Below, piece by piece: positions 46,201-59,600 of a DNA stretch of 64,000 nt. The position numbers and the translations under genes were made by a program. Source of the stretch: Baylisascaris procyonis. Taxonomy: Eukaryota; Nematoda; Chromadorea; Rhabditida; Ascarididae. The notes below the pieces were generated by a model that saw nothing but the letters and a program-made list of their open reading frames with translations, was not told the DNA's origin and did no database searches. Within the stretch, counting starts at the first letter, position 1, and each line of letters opens with the position of its first letter. The stretch covers positions 62,001 to 126,000 of the forward strand of contig JAZARR010000157.1 of assembly GCA_037389465.1 (NCBI GenBank). Reading direction: 5' to 3'.

Positions 46201-48741
46201 GAAGAAATGTGACTCTCAGAAGGGCGATCATAGGAACTTTGACGCTGAGAAGTTAAGAGCACGCAACCGTGAATTGAAAGCTTTTTTCAAATGGGAGGTG
46301 GGTCTTTCTAGAAAGATGGTCATGCAATCAGTCAGCTGCCTCTCGCTCTCCTATGCATGAGAAGAAATTCGGTCGCCAAATCAGCCGTCAAATCAGTTGG
46401 CTATTTCTGCCACGTATACTGCTTATTGCACGCTTTCAACTGTATAAGAACAGACCGTTTCTCGGCTTTCTATTCCCGACGCGTAAAAACTTAAAGCCAT
46501 TCACTCATTCATTAAAACACTGTTCGGTGATACGCGACTGCCAATCGCCTTTAACGGTCAATCTGGCACGTTGCCGCTCAGTTCTTCTGCACTCAGACTG
46601 GTATAAATGAATAATACATTCTGCGTATTCTCCATTTTCGACTACAATGCCTGTGTAAGCGTTTGTTCTACTTTCTTCGACGACTCTAACTTCCGAGCAT
46701 GATGTTATTGCATAGACACAATGAGATTCATAAGCGCCAAGAACGGCGAATAGATTAAAACAAGCATCTCAAAGCATAAAAAACTTTGTGCAAGTAATTC
46801 AGTGAATTGCTTCTATGATGAAAATGGCTATAACCTATTAGCAGAGATTAAGCTCTGAACGAATGTCGCTGAACGGTTATTGATAGTCTTTTTCAAAGAA
46901 AAATGCAAGGCCTTATTGCATGGAAGAACAGACCAAGATAACTTCTAACTTCCACAGCGCTATGCCGTCGTCATTCCACCTCCTCTCCCCCTCCCTCCAA
47001 CCCTTCGCTTGCAAAAAATGAGAGTAGAGTGCACAAATGTCTTTGAGCCGTTCTCCTTTCGCAGCACGTCAATCTAGCGGTTAAAAAATGTCACCATACT
47101 CCAAAGTTTCAAATTGTTGAAGAAATGTCGCAAAAGTTCTAAAAATCTAATTTATAAGGAATTTTTTTCATGTTACCGCAACCTTCTTCCTTAATTTCAA
47201 TGCGCAATTACCAATTTTATGCTGCTAGGTAGTTGGTGTTCAGTGTGGATGCTATAAGTAAGCTATGCGTGCATATTTTAGCTAAACGAATGCGGTTGTC
47301 CAGGCTTTCTACGCTTCTCGTAGACGCTACAGTGTTGACTGTAATAATTTGCTGTGACTCTGCTTTGTGCGGGGTGATCAATTTTGACGCGACCGATGTT
47401 TTTCCATAAAAAATGCCGTCGAAGATAGCATCGTCCAAAAAGTGCTCGTTTTAGTCAATTCGCATGCTAGCAATTACAACTTAAATTGATAGGCAATCTT
47501 GCTAGTGGTAATAGGCCGTGCTTTACTCTGAACAACTTATAAATATAGGTGTTTCTTTGCAAATGCATGTAGCTACGGTCATAGACATGAGATGAAATAA
47601 TCTAACCCTGAGGGGATAAAGTCATAATTTGCCCTATCTCTCTCCAGAAATTCGACCTAAACATCGCGGCGTAATGTTTCGTAAGAATTAACCCAGTTCG
47701 CATGTTTGAAATAGTGATCTGGTTTCTTATCTCGTAACAGTGCACTTGCAAATATTTATATATGCGCGAAATGATGATATCACTCTTTGAGCTGCTTGCT
47801 AGCCTAGAATATTTTAATTCGCTGCCTCGTACCGGCGCAATAAACCGATTGCATTTATTTACTCAATGGTGGACGTAGGGAGGCGTTGCAGTCAAAGTGA
47901 ACGATATTCATAGCTATGCAGTTATTAACTTTAAAAGTCCCTTTAGCAAAGATGCCGCTCCGTAGAGGTGTTTTGAGCAAACTCCTTCAATTCCTCTTTA
48001 ATGAAATTACAATTTTTACCAAACAGCGTTCTATGGTGATGCGATGCACTGCGAAACAATAACAAAATAGCAAGATCGGTGTGTCCTTCGACTCTTCAGC
48101 AAAGTAAATGAGCCTACGGCCAAAGCAAAGGAATGACTGTAATTCGCGCATCACACAGCGAAAGAGAAAGTACTTTCTATTCGTCCATACAACAAAGTGA
48201 ACGCCTAACGTTACGATTAAATTTTAATGATCAGCGCTGCAGCTATAAAGCACATGCGATTTAAAAGTCTGGCATTTTTACTCGGAGAACTGCCTCTAAA
48301 CTTTGGCATAAGGGACGTAAACTAGCCCTTCCCCCCCCTGTTCTAGACACTGTTCCCCGTATTTCGGGACGTACGTTTCTGCGAATATCGTCGCGGCTTG
48401 CAGGCTACTAATTACATTGTCTAGGAAATACATTTATTCGTTCTCAATCAGCAACACATTGCTATGGACGCACTAAATAAAGTTACCTAGCCATAGGGCA
48501 TTTATCTGCAGGGATGTCTTTGCTATGTCATTTTAAAACATCATTGCAGTACAGAAAGTATTCTGTTAATAAGATGCTTTTCAAAACTGCCCTAATTCGC
48601 TCTACAAACGCATTTGACAATTCGATGAGATTTTTTTCTGCAAATTCATAATTCTGTGCATACATCAGGCTGCGCACGTAGTCATTTATGTGCCGGCATG
48701 TTTGTTTCTTTACTTGATATGCGGACTAGAAAATTGTAGTG
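43259..48741. other. Gene-poor stretch upstream of the titin exons
   Basis: No Ig, Fn3 or other recognisable coding sequence on either strand; frames of 60-95 codons look like chance. It may be part of a very long intron or the 5' flank of a shorter isoform. Confidence 0.6.
44429..44471. repeat. Short tandem duplication, about 22-nt unit
   Basis: Two adjacent copies of a unit with core TCTCAACCTA(C/T)CTGTTTT. Position and minor mismatches suggest a simple local duplication. Confidence 0.6.
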
Positions 48742-48942
48742 ATGAAATTTGGTAAACGCAATTTCGTCATAAGAATACTGATGCAGCTAATTTCGCTGTT
48801 TACCGCTTATGGGATAGTTACGGTATTGATGAACTTTTGCAGACGTATGTTAGTTCGGTTCAGAACGAATAAAGTTGAAGATGAGGCATCCGATTTGTAC
48901 GACCGATCAGCCGATCGGTTCTCAAGCGAAAGATTACATTAG
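48742..48942 (+). CDS. Hypothetical small frame with one hydrophobic segment
   Basis: ATG to TAG, 66 codons. One hydrophobic stretch (ILMQLISLFTAYGIVTVLM) is followed by a basic patch (RRMLVRFR) and an acidic/Ser tail. The TAG is followed in the same frame by another hydrophobic frame. Not recognised. Frames of this length arise often by chance at this base composition, so reality is uncertain. Confidence 0.2.
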   Translation: MKFGKRNFVIRILMQLISLFTAYGIVTVLMNFCRRMLVRFRTNKVEDEASDLYDRSADRFSSERLH

Positions 48943-49167
48943 GTGGCATGCTGTCGTTTGTCATTCGATCTGATTGATCTAGGAAACTATATGATCGCAA
49001 CCACTCTGTGTTCTCTCATCTTATCATTCGTAATTGCAAAATTATTAAAGTTCCCGGCTATCGTTTACCTATTCTTCCTTATAATTGGCAGTGTGCTACA
49101 GCTCGACTTCTTAGTGCAACTCTTCTTCATAACTAATGAGATACCTATCGATTCCGACTCATTATGA
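48943..49167 (+). CDS. Hypothetical hydrophobic frame following an in-frame TAG
   Basis: Seventy-four open codons plus a TGA stop, in frame with the preceding frame and separated from it only by TAG. Two hydrophobic segments are visible (ATTLCSLILSFVIAKLL and IVYLFFLIIGSVL), like a small membrane protein. The first ATG is at codon 17 (48991). It could be the end of a decayed gene, an exon, or chance. Confidence 0.18.
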   Translation: MACCRLSFDLIDLGNYMIATTLCSLILSFVIAKLLKFPAIVYLFFLIIGSVLQLDFLVQLFFITNEIPIDSDSL

Positions 49168-50031
49168 AGCTAGCGCAGTAGCAATGCGTGAAGTTTGCTA
49201 AAAATAAACTCGATACTTAAGTAAGCCAGATATTTTTTATAGGGAAATAATATAAAGAACGAGCCTAAGGAAACTAAAAAAACAAAACAAACAATGAACG
49301 CAAAGCAATAAGGATGCTATTCTTTATCATATATTATGCATCTGGATAAAATAAGATTTTTCATTCAACCAACTTATAAGGCAACATATCGTAAATTCAT
49401 CGATAAGCACTCTAATCGTAAAAGAGACCAAATGCCCGAAAAAAATTACATTCGCGAAGGGATGGTTTGATTCTCACAAGCATTAGTTTGAAAGCAACAA
49501 TGAACTTCAATGTGCTGACCTTGTGATTCGTTGCCAATTTTGCTCTATTGGTGAAACTGTGATAACGTTTTAGGATATTATCATTGACAATTTTACCGAT
49601 AGAAATATCATTCAGAATTCTACTGTTAAAAATGATAATCAAACCATACGTTCTAATCATATTAAGTGGACTTTCAAATCGTTTATATTTTGGAAAGTTC
49701 GAATATCTTCATTTCATTGAAAGTTTTTTCTATGTAGATGATCAAGTAAACTATGGGCTATGATAGAGTATTTTTTACGAAGTTTGGTAATATTTGCTCA
49801 GATTAAAGAAAAATCAGACGTTAAAGTAGCGTGGAAGATGAAAACAAAAATAGCGGCCGCTTTGAGAGTGTGCCTCATCTCATATAAAAACCTATTCACA
49901 GTAACATTGCGCCCCATGAAAACCTTCAATTTTTGCTTCAATGAATAAGAAAAACGACAAGGATTACGGAGATACGCTCAATGAAACCATTTGCCGAAAT
50001 TTTGATACGCATCACATTTTTCAATCTTCTA

Positions 50032-50083
<52 letters not shown>

Positions 50084-50417
50084 TCACAAATTTCAATTGT
50101 CTGCAGAACTATATGAAGCTTTAAGTGATAATATTGAACTGCAACTCGCTTTGGCTTGTAGAAAAGGCAAAGGTATGTCACTAATCCTATAAAAACAACT
50201 GTGCGCACATTCTCGACAACGCAGAACCTAGCCACATAAAAATCAATCACTTGAATAGCAAAAATTGGCCTTCGCGTAGGCAATATCACAATATTAGTTT
50301 CTAGGATCTTTGGCGCAAGTACAACAGCCTTCGATGACTTTTATGATGAGAATGTTTGAAGAAAAAAAAAATTCAGAGAATAATTATAGTGTCTTTCACA
50401 ACAGAACGAAACAACAT
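49168..50417. other. No gene recognised
   Basis: AT-rich sequence with the (TA)n tract at about 50.04 kb. No credible frame. Confidence 0.6.
50036..50082. repeat. (TA)n microsatellite, about 47 nt
   Basis: Uninterrupted TA alternation in the gene-poor part of the window. Confidence 0.97.
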
Positions 50418-50633
50418 TTAATTTCCTACAATCAGCTTCTGACGGTCGAACATTAAGAGTGGCCTTCCACCAACATCTCTAAGAAAGTGGCACAGCGCCC
50501 TCACAAGTGAAATGGAAGATGTAGCGATCTCCTGCAAAAGAAAGTACTTTTCTTCGCGCGCTGCAAGGAAAGCGTTTTGCCCAGAAGCGGCCAGAGATAT
50601 CACGCAGCACTTGCCCTGTAGGTTTAGAAGTTC
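50418..50633 (-). CDS. Candidate terminal exon of an unknown minus-strand gene
   Basis: A 216-nt open frame from a good acceptor (CTTCAATTTAG) to a TAA. By my count it is about 48% GC, clearly richer than the surrounding sequence and similar to the titin exons. It reads ELLNLQGKCCVISLAASGQ, then EEKYFLLQEIATSSISLVRA and LLMFDRQKLIVGN, with amphipathic helical character. No family recognised. If real, a minus-strand gene ends here, which would make 43.3-50.4 kb intergenic. No upstream exon was identified with confidence. Confidence 0.3.
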   Translation of the reverse strand, partial: ELLNLQGKCCVISLAASGQNAFLAAREEKYFLLQEIATSSISLVRALCHFLRDVGGRPLLMFDRQKLIVGN

Positions 50634-53600
50634 CTAAATTGAAGTTAACTTTATTGACTGCACCTCTCCATAATTTTGCATGTTTAGTTTCACGAGTTTA
50701 GAAATGCGAGTTATGGCTTTCCAGAAGTTTTCCTTCCCTCTACCCATGTTGGGGAAGTGTGAGTATCACAAACAACACTGGGATGCGGGAGATAGCTCGC
50801 CTACGTGTTGTAGGAGATAAGCCAGAAAATGAGATGAAAGGAGCATAGAGGCATAGGAGACTTCCCATTTTCAGAATTTTCTTCTAATAATCTCGTTACT
50901 CCCAGTATTTGAAGGCAACGTCAAAATTTTCGATTCTTTCCTAGGTATTAGACAAGAAACTTACTTCTTTCCAAAACTTGTCAGCGCTGCTTAGGTGAGC
51001 CGAAAGGTGTAGGAAGAGTGCAGCGAAAGGGGATGAAGAAATGGGAGGAAAAGATAAGGGTTTGGGGATTATCCATGCACGTTTTTAAGGAAATTCCTTA
51101 TTGCCTGCTAGAAGAAGAGATCGAGCAAATTATCTGCCGGCACTTCCATTACATGAATGAGTAAATTCCCACTACCCTTTTTGAGCCTGTTAATTTCCTC
51201 CTATATCCCGAAAAATTGCCTTCAAAGAATGTGTTGCTCTTAAGGAGTCCGCACCCTCTTCTGGACCTTTGTTTCTAAACGCGTTTATTGGGAGCTGTCT
51301 ATCTGCAAAGCTTCATATACAATCGATAGTTGATCTTCTAATGTCTAAATGCGCTGAATAATTCTCAGTGCAAAAAGTGTCGTGTATTGCTAAGGGATTC
51401 TTCCTCGTGTTTCCCGCATCGACTCATCATTAATCTTTGTTTTGAATGAACATCAAATCTAATCAGGAAAGTGCGAAGTGGAAACCTCACAATACTTAAG
51501 CTATGACTAAATTTAAATGAAACGAGAAATGAATTCGAAAGCAAAGCAAAAAAAGTGCGATTGCAACAACTATTAGTAGTCAATATTAGTGGCAGACTTC
51601 AGCGCTCTAGTGAAATTAGGCAGAAATATCGAATATATTGAATGCCTTAGACAAGCCTAAAGGCGCACATCGTGTCTCCACAGTGATATTAATCCGTCAC
51701 TAAAATACAAATGCCTTGTTAATGGCAATGCACTACGGCCTAATCGTAGAAGAAAGCGATTAGACCATTCGCATAATGTTGAAATCTATCGATTGGGTCA
51801 ACTTGTTCATAAAGGAGCATTTAATCACATTCAACAATTTGTCTAATGTAGCTCATTATCATTCTATATAAATAGATAAAAAAGACTTCACATCCATTTT
51901 TTGGAACTTATGCACTCACTGATTTAAATAATCCATTTTCGAGTATTTTTATTTGAGCTGTTGAATATTTCTACACAAATAGCTTTCATCATAAGCAATA
52001 AGAGCTGCTTTTGCAATTTTCTTAATCGATCACTCGAGTCCTCGTTAGCCATTTATTACTAATATAGAAATTTCCAAGAACAATAGCGACAGTTTAGTCA
52101 TCAAAACGTTAACCACTAATTACGAAAAAAAAACACGCGAGATTGCTCATTATTCGCAGGTTTTATTTTACGATATTTCTTAAATTTCCCGTTATGCGAC
52201 AAGCGTCAAATATTCAAAAAATGCAATTACATCGAAAAAAAAAGTATTTTTGATTACAGATCCATTATTGTTGCATGAAACGATAAAAGAATTCAATATG
52301 ATTGCTTTCCATAAGCTAGCATCGAATGGTGATTGTCATAAATACTACGGAAATATTTAACGGCTAACGTATTTTTGAAATATTAACGGGAAATGCAAAC
52401 GCAAACGAATAATCGAACGCACAGCTTAGCTTGCTTGCAAATGCTAACGAGAACAACGTCTACCGAGTGAGTGTCTCTTTGGACGACTTTCAAATGTTCA
52501 CCTTCATCAGCTTGTCTCTGTCTTTGTGATTTAAGATTTTAGCTGTTGCCATCTAGTATAGCAAAAAAAAAAAAAAAAAACTTAAAAAACAAATGTTGCT
52601 AGCTGTCACTGAATAGGAAACAATAGTCTTTCAAGTTCGAGTAGTGAAATATCAATGTACTTTGAAAATGCAGCCAAGTAGTTGCTTTCAGACAGGAAGT
52701 CTGTGGCATATAAAGCACTTGCATGTGTCATAACGTACTACTAATGCTGCAATAGGCAGCAGGCAAGTTCAACTTCGCGTCGAGATAAGGAAAAGCGTAC
52801 AGTAAGTCATCTGCAGCGTTCATGATACTATGCAATATAGCGTTGTTTTGAGAAAAATTTTTGAGTATAATTGATTGGGTAAAATCGCCCTAAATGGAAA
52901 GTCAAATGCTATGTTTCTTGGTCACTATTATTTCTTTAATGTCTTCAACATTTTCAAGTTCGTTTATTAATACTTTCACCTGTCTTCATCGAAACACTAA
53001 GTGCACCTAAAGCGTAATTTGATTCTGCATTCCAGTCAGATCGCTACATTTCACGTCAACTCGGCGGCATTTTAAACTGGCCAAGTGGCAACAGAGAAAA
53101 AAAACAAATCATTTATGAATCTGTTTTAGCGGTCGGTTCGATTGAAAATGAATGCAGTGCTGATAATTACTAATGCTAGTAAGCTTAATGATCGGGATTA
53201 CAAAAGCGCATATCGTGGTCGCACCTCATGCACGCATCATATATTTCAACATCATCAAGTGCAAGCAGCAACCCCACTCTGTCGTATTGGATTAATGCTT
53301 TTTCAGTTTGTTAGATAAAATAAAAGTATGTATGAAGGGCTACTATGTGGTGGAGATTAAGCGCGTCAAATTTCACGATTTTTTCTTTGGTTGTTCCACT
53401 GCTGAAACTGCTAAAGTGATAGACTCACATATATACATATGTCAAGAAAATGATTAGCCTTAACGAGTTTTGCGAGTGTCCGTTTATATAAAAACAAATT
53501 CACTGGCTTCTCAATTATTCGCCAATTATCGAAGAAAATTTCTTTTCTTTAGATCAAATAGATCAGAAGCGTGTCAGGTGCTCACGAATGTACTTTTCTG

Positions 53601-55190
53601 CAATTCTTTTCAGGCGAGCAATAACAAAAAAAAAAAAAAACAGCGGCTTAAATAACAAGAAAAAGCGATGTGCTATTTAACAATGCGTTTTTTGCAGCAT
53701 CGAGCAATTACATAAATTTGCACTTGGAATTTGTCCTTTACTTGTACCTAACTGCTGTGGAACAAAAGCTTTACAACATTGCCGAGTTGCATCGAAAAGA
53801 TAGGATCGATCTGCGAAAAATGAGTTATGAATGTTCTGCTGTAGGTTTTATATGCCAAATTTCACAAATTCACAGCTTCAATCGCTTGCGATTTTAAAAT
53901 ACTAAGATAGACATGCGAATATGCTAATACGAAAGCGTCACAGTCCCTTAATGCGTATTTGCAGAAATTAAAAAAAAAAAAATTGAATAAAAATGCGAAC
54001 TGGAAATCTAGGATCATTTTGAGTTGGTTACTTTTCTAATTGTTGGCTCCTTCTTGCAAGGCGATTCCTTCATGGATTTCAATAGGCTTGCCATAGAGAA
54101 GGACATTGAGGCGTGAATGTGACAAGGACAAGTGCTATAAAATTGTTAAAGCGGAAAATATGGTACCGATCACACGAATGTATACGTGATTGCGGCAAAA
54201 CGCTCACTTCCTCGCAAAACACTGCTCGCCTCATAACTCAACAGCTACACTCCTCCAGCATGAGATCTGTCAGGCACGGGTAAACACTTTTCTTTTCGTT
54301 TTTTTTTCTTTCTTTCTTCTCTCTATACTTTTTGGTATTCGCCTGCATATAATATGAAACGAAAGGCACCGAAATTCTAATCATCAAGATGTGCTATTCT
54401 CTGAAGTAAGCGCAAGTATAAATTAGCTACTGAGAAGAACTCCTTTGCTTGGTGAATGTTTCGAGAACGCTTCACTCAAAGTCTCATTGATAATAGCAAA
54501 ATTATGCCCTAATGGGTTGTTTATCACTTGCACCGCTTGCCTCGTTAGAAACGATACTTTTCCAATAAGTTGATAGCATCAACAAAGTAAACTACTAAAA
54601 TATGGGAAATTGAGTTTAGCAACAGAGTTTGCAAAAATGTTTGCCTAGAAAATGATGAAACCGATAAGAAATCCTATATTTTCACTAAGTTAACACTGAT
54701 GCCTCAAACAAATTACACTCCATCAAACCTCACAATATCCTACGTTCACTCTCTCTTCCACACTGGTTAGAAAATACCATAGTATAGTTGTAAGTACATT
54801 AAACTACCTTGCAGAAGTCACTGTCATAATTAGACTCAATGCACATCACTTGCCAATAAAAACGAAGTATTGTATTGCATGATGCATGTAAATAAGCTGA
54901 ATCTAATACGAGATTCGGAAAGCTAGTGAGCTCCGTACAGCGGACTGTAATGTACAGTAATCTGAGGCAACGGACAGTGGTCGTACTTTAGGCATATACC
55001 ATTATCTCTTATACCAACAGATGAGACAGGAGACGGAGACTATATGTATTACCTAATGGGCATCTAAATGTCGACTACTGAAGATCTTGCCTTTGTAGCA
55101 GCTGATTTTGTTTTAAAAACCGAATGATTTGCTGTTAGCAATAACATATGAAGTAAAGGCTTCTACGAAAACTTCACTGATTACTGTGGT
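50634..55190. other. No gene recognised
   Basis: Mostly AT-rich sequence with poly(A) runs near 52.56 and 53.63 kb. No supported exon, RNA gene or mobile element. Confidence 0.55.
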
Positions 55191-56650
55191 TCGATTTGGA
55201 GGTGCTTGCGACGTGCGTTACTTATGCACTTTTCGATTATCGTCTTCGTTGTCCAAAGTTTCCTACCCTCACTCAAACATGTCAGCCAGACGGTTACACA
55301 GCCGACGTGATGCGAATAAACGACAAGACCATCACTGAGAGAGCTACGAATTTCATCTTAGTTATAGTAAAGTTGAAGATGAGTGAATTGGGGAATGCGG
55401 GTAGACCCTTGCAGCAGTCTTAAGGCGCCGCAAGTTTGCGCAGGTTTCTCCGGAACATACCAGGACGTCAGCCTCTTTCTTAGCATTGCTACGCACCGAG
55501 TATTTATAGCTGTCATACTTGTACTCACAAAAGCCATTCAAAGAAAAGGCAGCCAAAGTACTCACCAATCACTAGATTAAGGAAGGCGTCACCAAGAATT
55601 AGGTGGTGCTACATTCTTCAAAGATGCGCTTAACAATAAACTGAGAAAGTCATTTTTGGCCGAGTTTTTTTGGAATATGAGATTTTAATTGTTGCTAGAA
55701 GTGCTATAGGCATTCAACGCTGTCCACTGAAAAAAAGATTAAAACTTTAGCCATGTTATCCTGTCGTATGATCTCACCAGATTTCACCAAGATTTCTGCC
55801 GTCACTAAGGGGGTAAATTAAGACTGAATAGTACCTAGTGTTGCTGTATGACGTCTGGAAAGCTAAAACCGTGTACGTTAAATAAACCGTTCATTAGTTC
55901 CACAGCGTGCAGGTAAGGAGCCAATTTCTTTGCAGTTAGAGGTATCGATGTGCTCCAAGACCAGTTCTTTCAGTGGCTTAGATCTGAAGTAGCCTTACCT
56001 AACATGAGGTGATGCATTCCCAATTACAGCATCGTTGTGCACTACATCAGGCGCTATCCTAGGCATTACTTGTTTAGTGGGTATTGTAATCTACTCGTGA
56101 ATACTTCAGCTGCTGCCAGTCGGCATCACTTCGGCCAAGAAAGCAAGATGGCTGCAGCAAATGAATATTATTAAAGTCGTATTCTAAACTCATAGTTCTG
56201 GAACCAAATAGTCTGAATAGGTGAACCTATGAAGAATAATCTACGGTACCATGTAGAGAGATTTTGTCAACTTAGCTGTCAGCAAATCAAATTTAGCTGA
56301 TATATCGAAAATTAAATTCCGTTCTGACAAATTAACATACCACATTCATATCAGCAGAAAAAGTGAAAAACATTCAGTGAAGAAAAGCTAGCATAAGTTA
56401 CCAGAAGAGCTGCAACAATAAATGCCATTACAATTCCGCTCATAAAATCGATCAGTCTCCCCAAAGCCCTAACAAACAATGAAAAATCCGCTAGAATACA
56501 ATACCTTCATGCTTCAAACGGATCGTCCGCTCAAACGAATCTTCTAAACAAGTGGAGAAGAGCGTCGGACAAGCTGGAACAGCGCCCGCCTTTGCATCAG
56601 GTCACCTGACCCAGTCCCAGAAGTTACTTATGGAGAAATTATATGCGTAG
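55190..56650. other. GC-elevated island with coding-like fragments on both strands
   Basis: Several sub-blocks (55.19-55.57, 55.90-56.16 and 56.53-56.64 kb) look GC-rich against their flanks. They hold natural-looking frames: minus AMLRKRLTSWYVPEKPAQTC near 55.46 kb; plus DVLQDQFFQWLRSEVALPN near 55.97 kb, broken by TGA and continuing IVVHYIRRYPRHYLF; minus VMPRIAPDVVHNDAVIGN near 56.05 kb. The frames compete and contain stops. A decayed gene or transposon, or unresolved short exons, would explain it. Confidence 0.3.
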
Positions 56651-59600
56651 TATGATGGCATCATATTTCAATTGCCGTGACCATGTGTGAATCACTTGCA
56701 AAACGCTTGTTTTTGTGCGACCATAGCAATGTAAAACAGAAATCCAACCAATATGAAATGCCACCAATTTTCATGGGAACTTAAATATCTACAGCTGCTT
56801 TCGAAATTGTTGGATTAGTGTAAATAAGTGTTACGGGAGGTCATCCTATAGTGTGCATTATATCCATCAACTTTTAAAACTCCAGCTTCAGTGGATTCTG
56901 AGTTGAAATTATCAGAGAGAACAATGGTCATACGCAGATGTCATAACACATTTTCGGAGGGCAGAATCGTTATTACATTTCATTATTTGTGACTCGTACA
57001 CGAACTGTCCTATGAGTGCGACACCAGTTGGTGAACGGGATTTCCTATTATTTGATCCTGTTATTACTAACAGTATCAAAATTGAGCAACCATCGACCCA
57101 ATTTGTGGTTTTCTATTTGAATGCAATACGTACCAGACACGCAGACAAACAGTTAGAAATATTCGTGTACAGATATATATGCATGAGAAGACAATGCTGT
57201 CATTGTCATTATTCGCTTTGTGAATACAGAATTGCAATAGACATATAAAACAGCGAGCATACAGAACTTAGATGTGCCTCATGGCAATGGCAGTAAAGTC
57301 CAAATATTCTAGCAAGTTGCATTGTATATCTCGATTATTTTTATCCATTCTAAAGGATGCCTCATTAAACACCGATTACTCTATGAATTTTGCGCCGTGA
57401 AATATTCCACTCAGTTTCTGCCCAAATGATTTTGTTATCTTCTTGCTTGTTCATTGTGGCAAGTGAATGGTTGCCTGAGCAACGAAACGATTTGTTTTCA
57501 GCTTCATGTGCTCGAATTTAAGGGCACCGCCTCATGGGTTGAAACATATTAAATGCCATACATTTTCTGAAACACCGTGTATGGGAGCACCAAATATTTA
57601 AATTTTCCTGGCTACTATTCTAAATTAAATTACCTGAGAACACTTCTCAATTACCTGTTGGCGTCACGTGAAGTGGCCAACGTTTCATTTGTTCGTTCCA
57701 TAAATAACTGCTGAACTGACAATTTCAATAGTTCGACTTTTCAAACGCAAAGCGGAAATCCTTATATGATCTTGCTGCGATGAAGCAATTACATCTATTG
57801 ATTTATGATGAGAATATCTGCTATCTTTTCGTGAAATCATTGATAAGTTGTTGTGCATTTATTTGATTTCTTAACTAACTGATTGCGCACGTCATATTGC
57901 TGGCAAACAATTTGAGGTATCTATCGATGAAAAACTGCTACTTAATTACTTAATGAAACGCAATGTAAAATTCGCTTCGAGTTGTATCCCGTTGTTCAGT
58001 GAAAGCATTAAACGGTGTGAAATTTGATGGAATCCGTGAATTTGTTCAGATATGACAAGAATGAAATATATTACATGAAGGTACTAGTGTAATGACGTCA
58101 TTCGTAATGCAATTTTTTGAAAATAGGTCCCGATCTATTCATCTCTACGTTTCTTATGTAATATTCTAATGCTCTGTCAAGTTGGCCATATGTCTCGTTT
58201 TTCCTATATTGTCTACTCGTCTTTAGCACTTTACACACGATATCAATATATCGCTCTATGTCACTTCACTGAAGCATTAATTATTAGCAATCACTGACTA
58301 CATTCGTATAACAGCTTATAAAGCAAAGCCATAGTGCATATATGGTTATCGTTGTCGTGTATGAGAGGCTTGTGATGCACCTATAAAGTGTTTTTTCTCT
58401 ACAGCGCTGTAAATTGCTAACAGAATATTTAGAGAATATCCTTTGACAGCTGTCATAACTATATTTTGCTTCATAGATTCACAAAGCAAGACTTTTAATT
58501 GATCGCGGTAAGCACGTTTCGGCTAAGTCATGATCTCAAAAAGCGCATATGGTAGTTAGTATCAGAGCGCTCTACCAGAAACTTAGAATCCGAGTGCTCT
58601 CCCATGGCCATTCCAGTGACTCAACGTCTTCTGAGTGAAAAATAATCTTCCTGACTTAGTTACGATCTATCATAGACGCGTTTACTACCTAAAATTTATG
58701 CGTAGAATGCCGTTGGAAAGAGGAAGATAAATCGGCAGAACAGCTACTTTTTGAAAATCCTATAGGCATTTTCGTGGTGGTGTGGAGTTTGCATTAATTC
58801 CCCTCTTTGTTTCTCTGACTAATAAAAAATTCACGCAGTTCTTTCGAAAACCATTTGTCACTACAAAGTTTTTTTATTATTAGGCAATTATTAGATGGTT
58901 ATCATGCGGCTATTCTAAATAATTTCTAAAGTGCTGTTTCTCTATAAATTGGAAGCTAATGGTGGCCTTCGACCGTAGAAACCACGTTACACCTAGCACT
59001 TCGCATAGCAACGGAGACTCATAAAAATGCCATTGCTTAATTCGCTTGAAAATCTTATCGTATCGAGTTTTAAATTCATTCGAATCTTAAAGAGAGGATC
59101 TTTCTGTCTTTTGAACTAAAAATTCACTCGTTATTATTTCATTTGAAACCGTTTAATCATATAAACAGTTCCCCCTGGACTTATCATTCGAAATAATTCA
59201 ACGCATTTCAAAAACTCATCTTTGAAGAAATCTGATGGATGAATCGAAAACCTATTGCTATTTTATTACTTGGTTCGTCTTGTTGAAGTAGTTGGTGGTT
59301 TGAATCGAGCTCCTTCCTAAGTGGAGATTAATTTAAGCCTTAGTTTAGTTCCCCAAGGTCTCTTCTCGAAATTATTTGATAACACATTGATTCCACTGCT
59401 GCTAAGAAGTGATAAAATGAGATTTCAGTCTGAGCCAAAGGGTTTCTTATCGCAAATCTGCATGACAAAATGCATGACATTTCTCCTTTGAAGGGGATTG
59501 ACTGATGGCAAACAAATGAACCCCAAAGATCGCTTGCATCACGAAATCCTCCAACTGAAGTCGCATTTAAAGATGTTTGGACACTAAAGAAAAGCCGAGC

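Noticed and set aside
46220..46297. Possible plus-strand exon between CTCTCAG and GTGGGT (ends RELKAFFKWE)
   Set aside because: A single 26-codon stretch with no partner exons and no recognisable family.
56030..56170. SDADW motif on the minus strand, as in copia RNase H
   Set aside because: The motif is not followed by the RKSTSG or STEAEY blocks, and no other retroelement motif is nearby.
58560..58610. tRNA-like piece (AGAGCGCTCTACCA in reverse)
   Set aside because: Resembles a D-arm, but there is no matching T-arm box (GTTCGANTC) at the right distance and no cloverleaf pairing.
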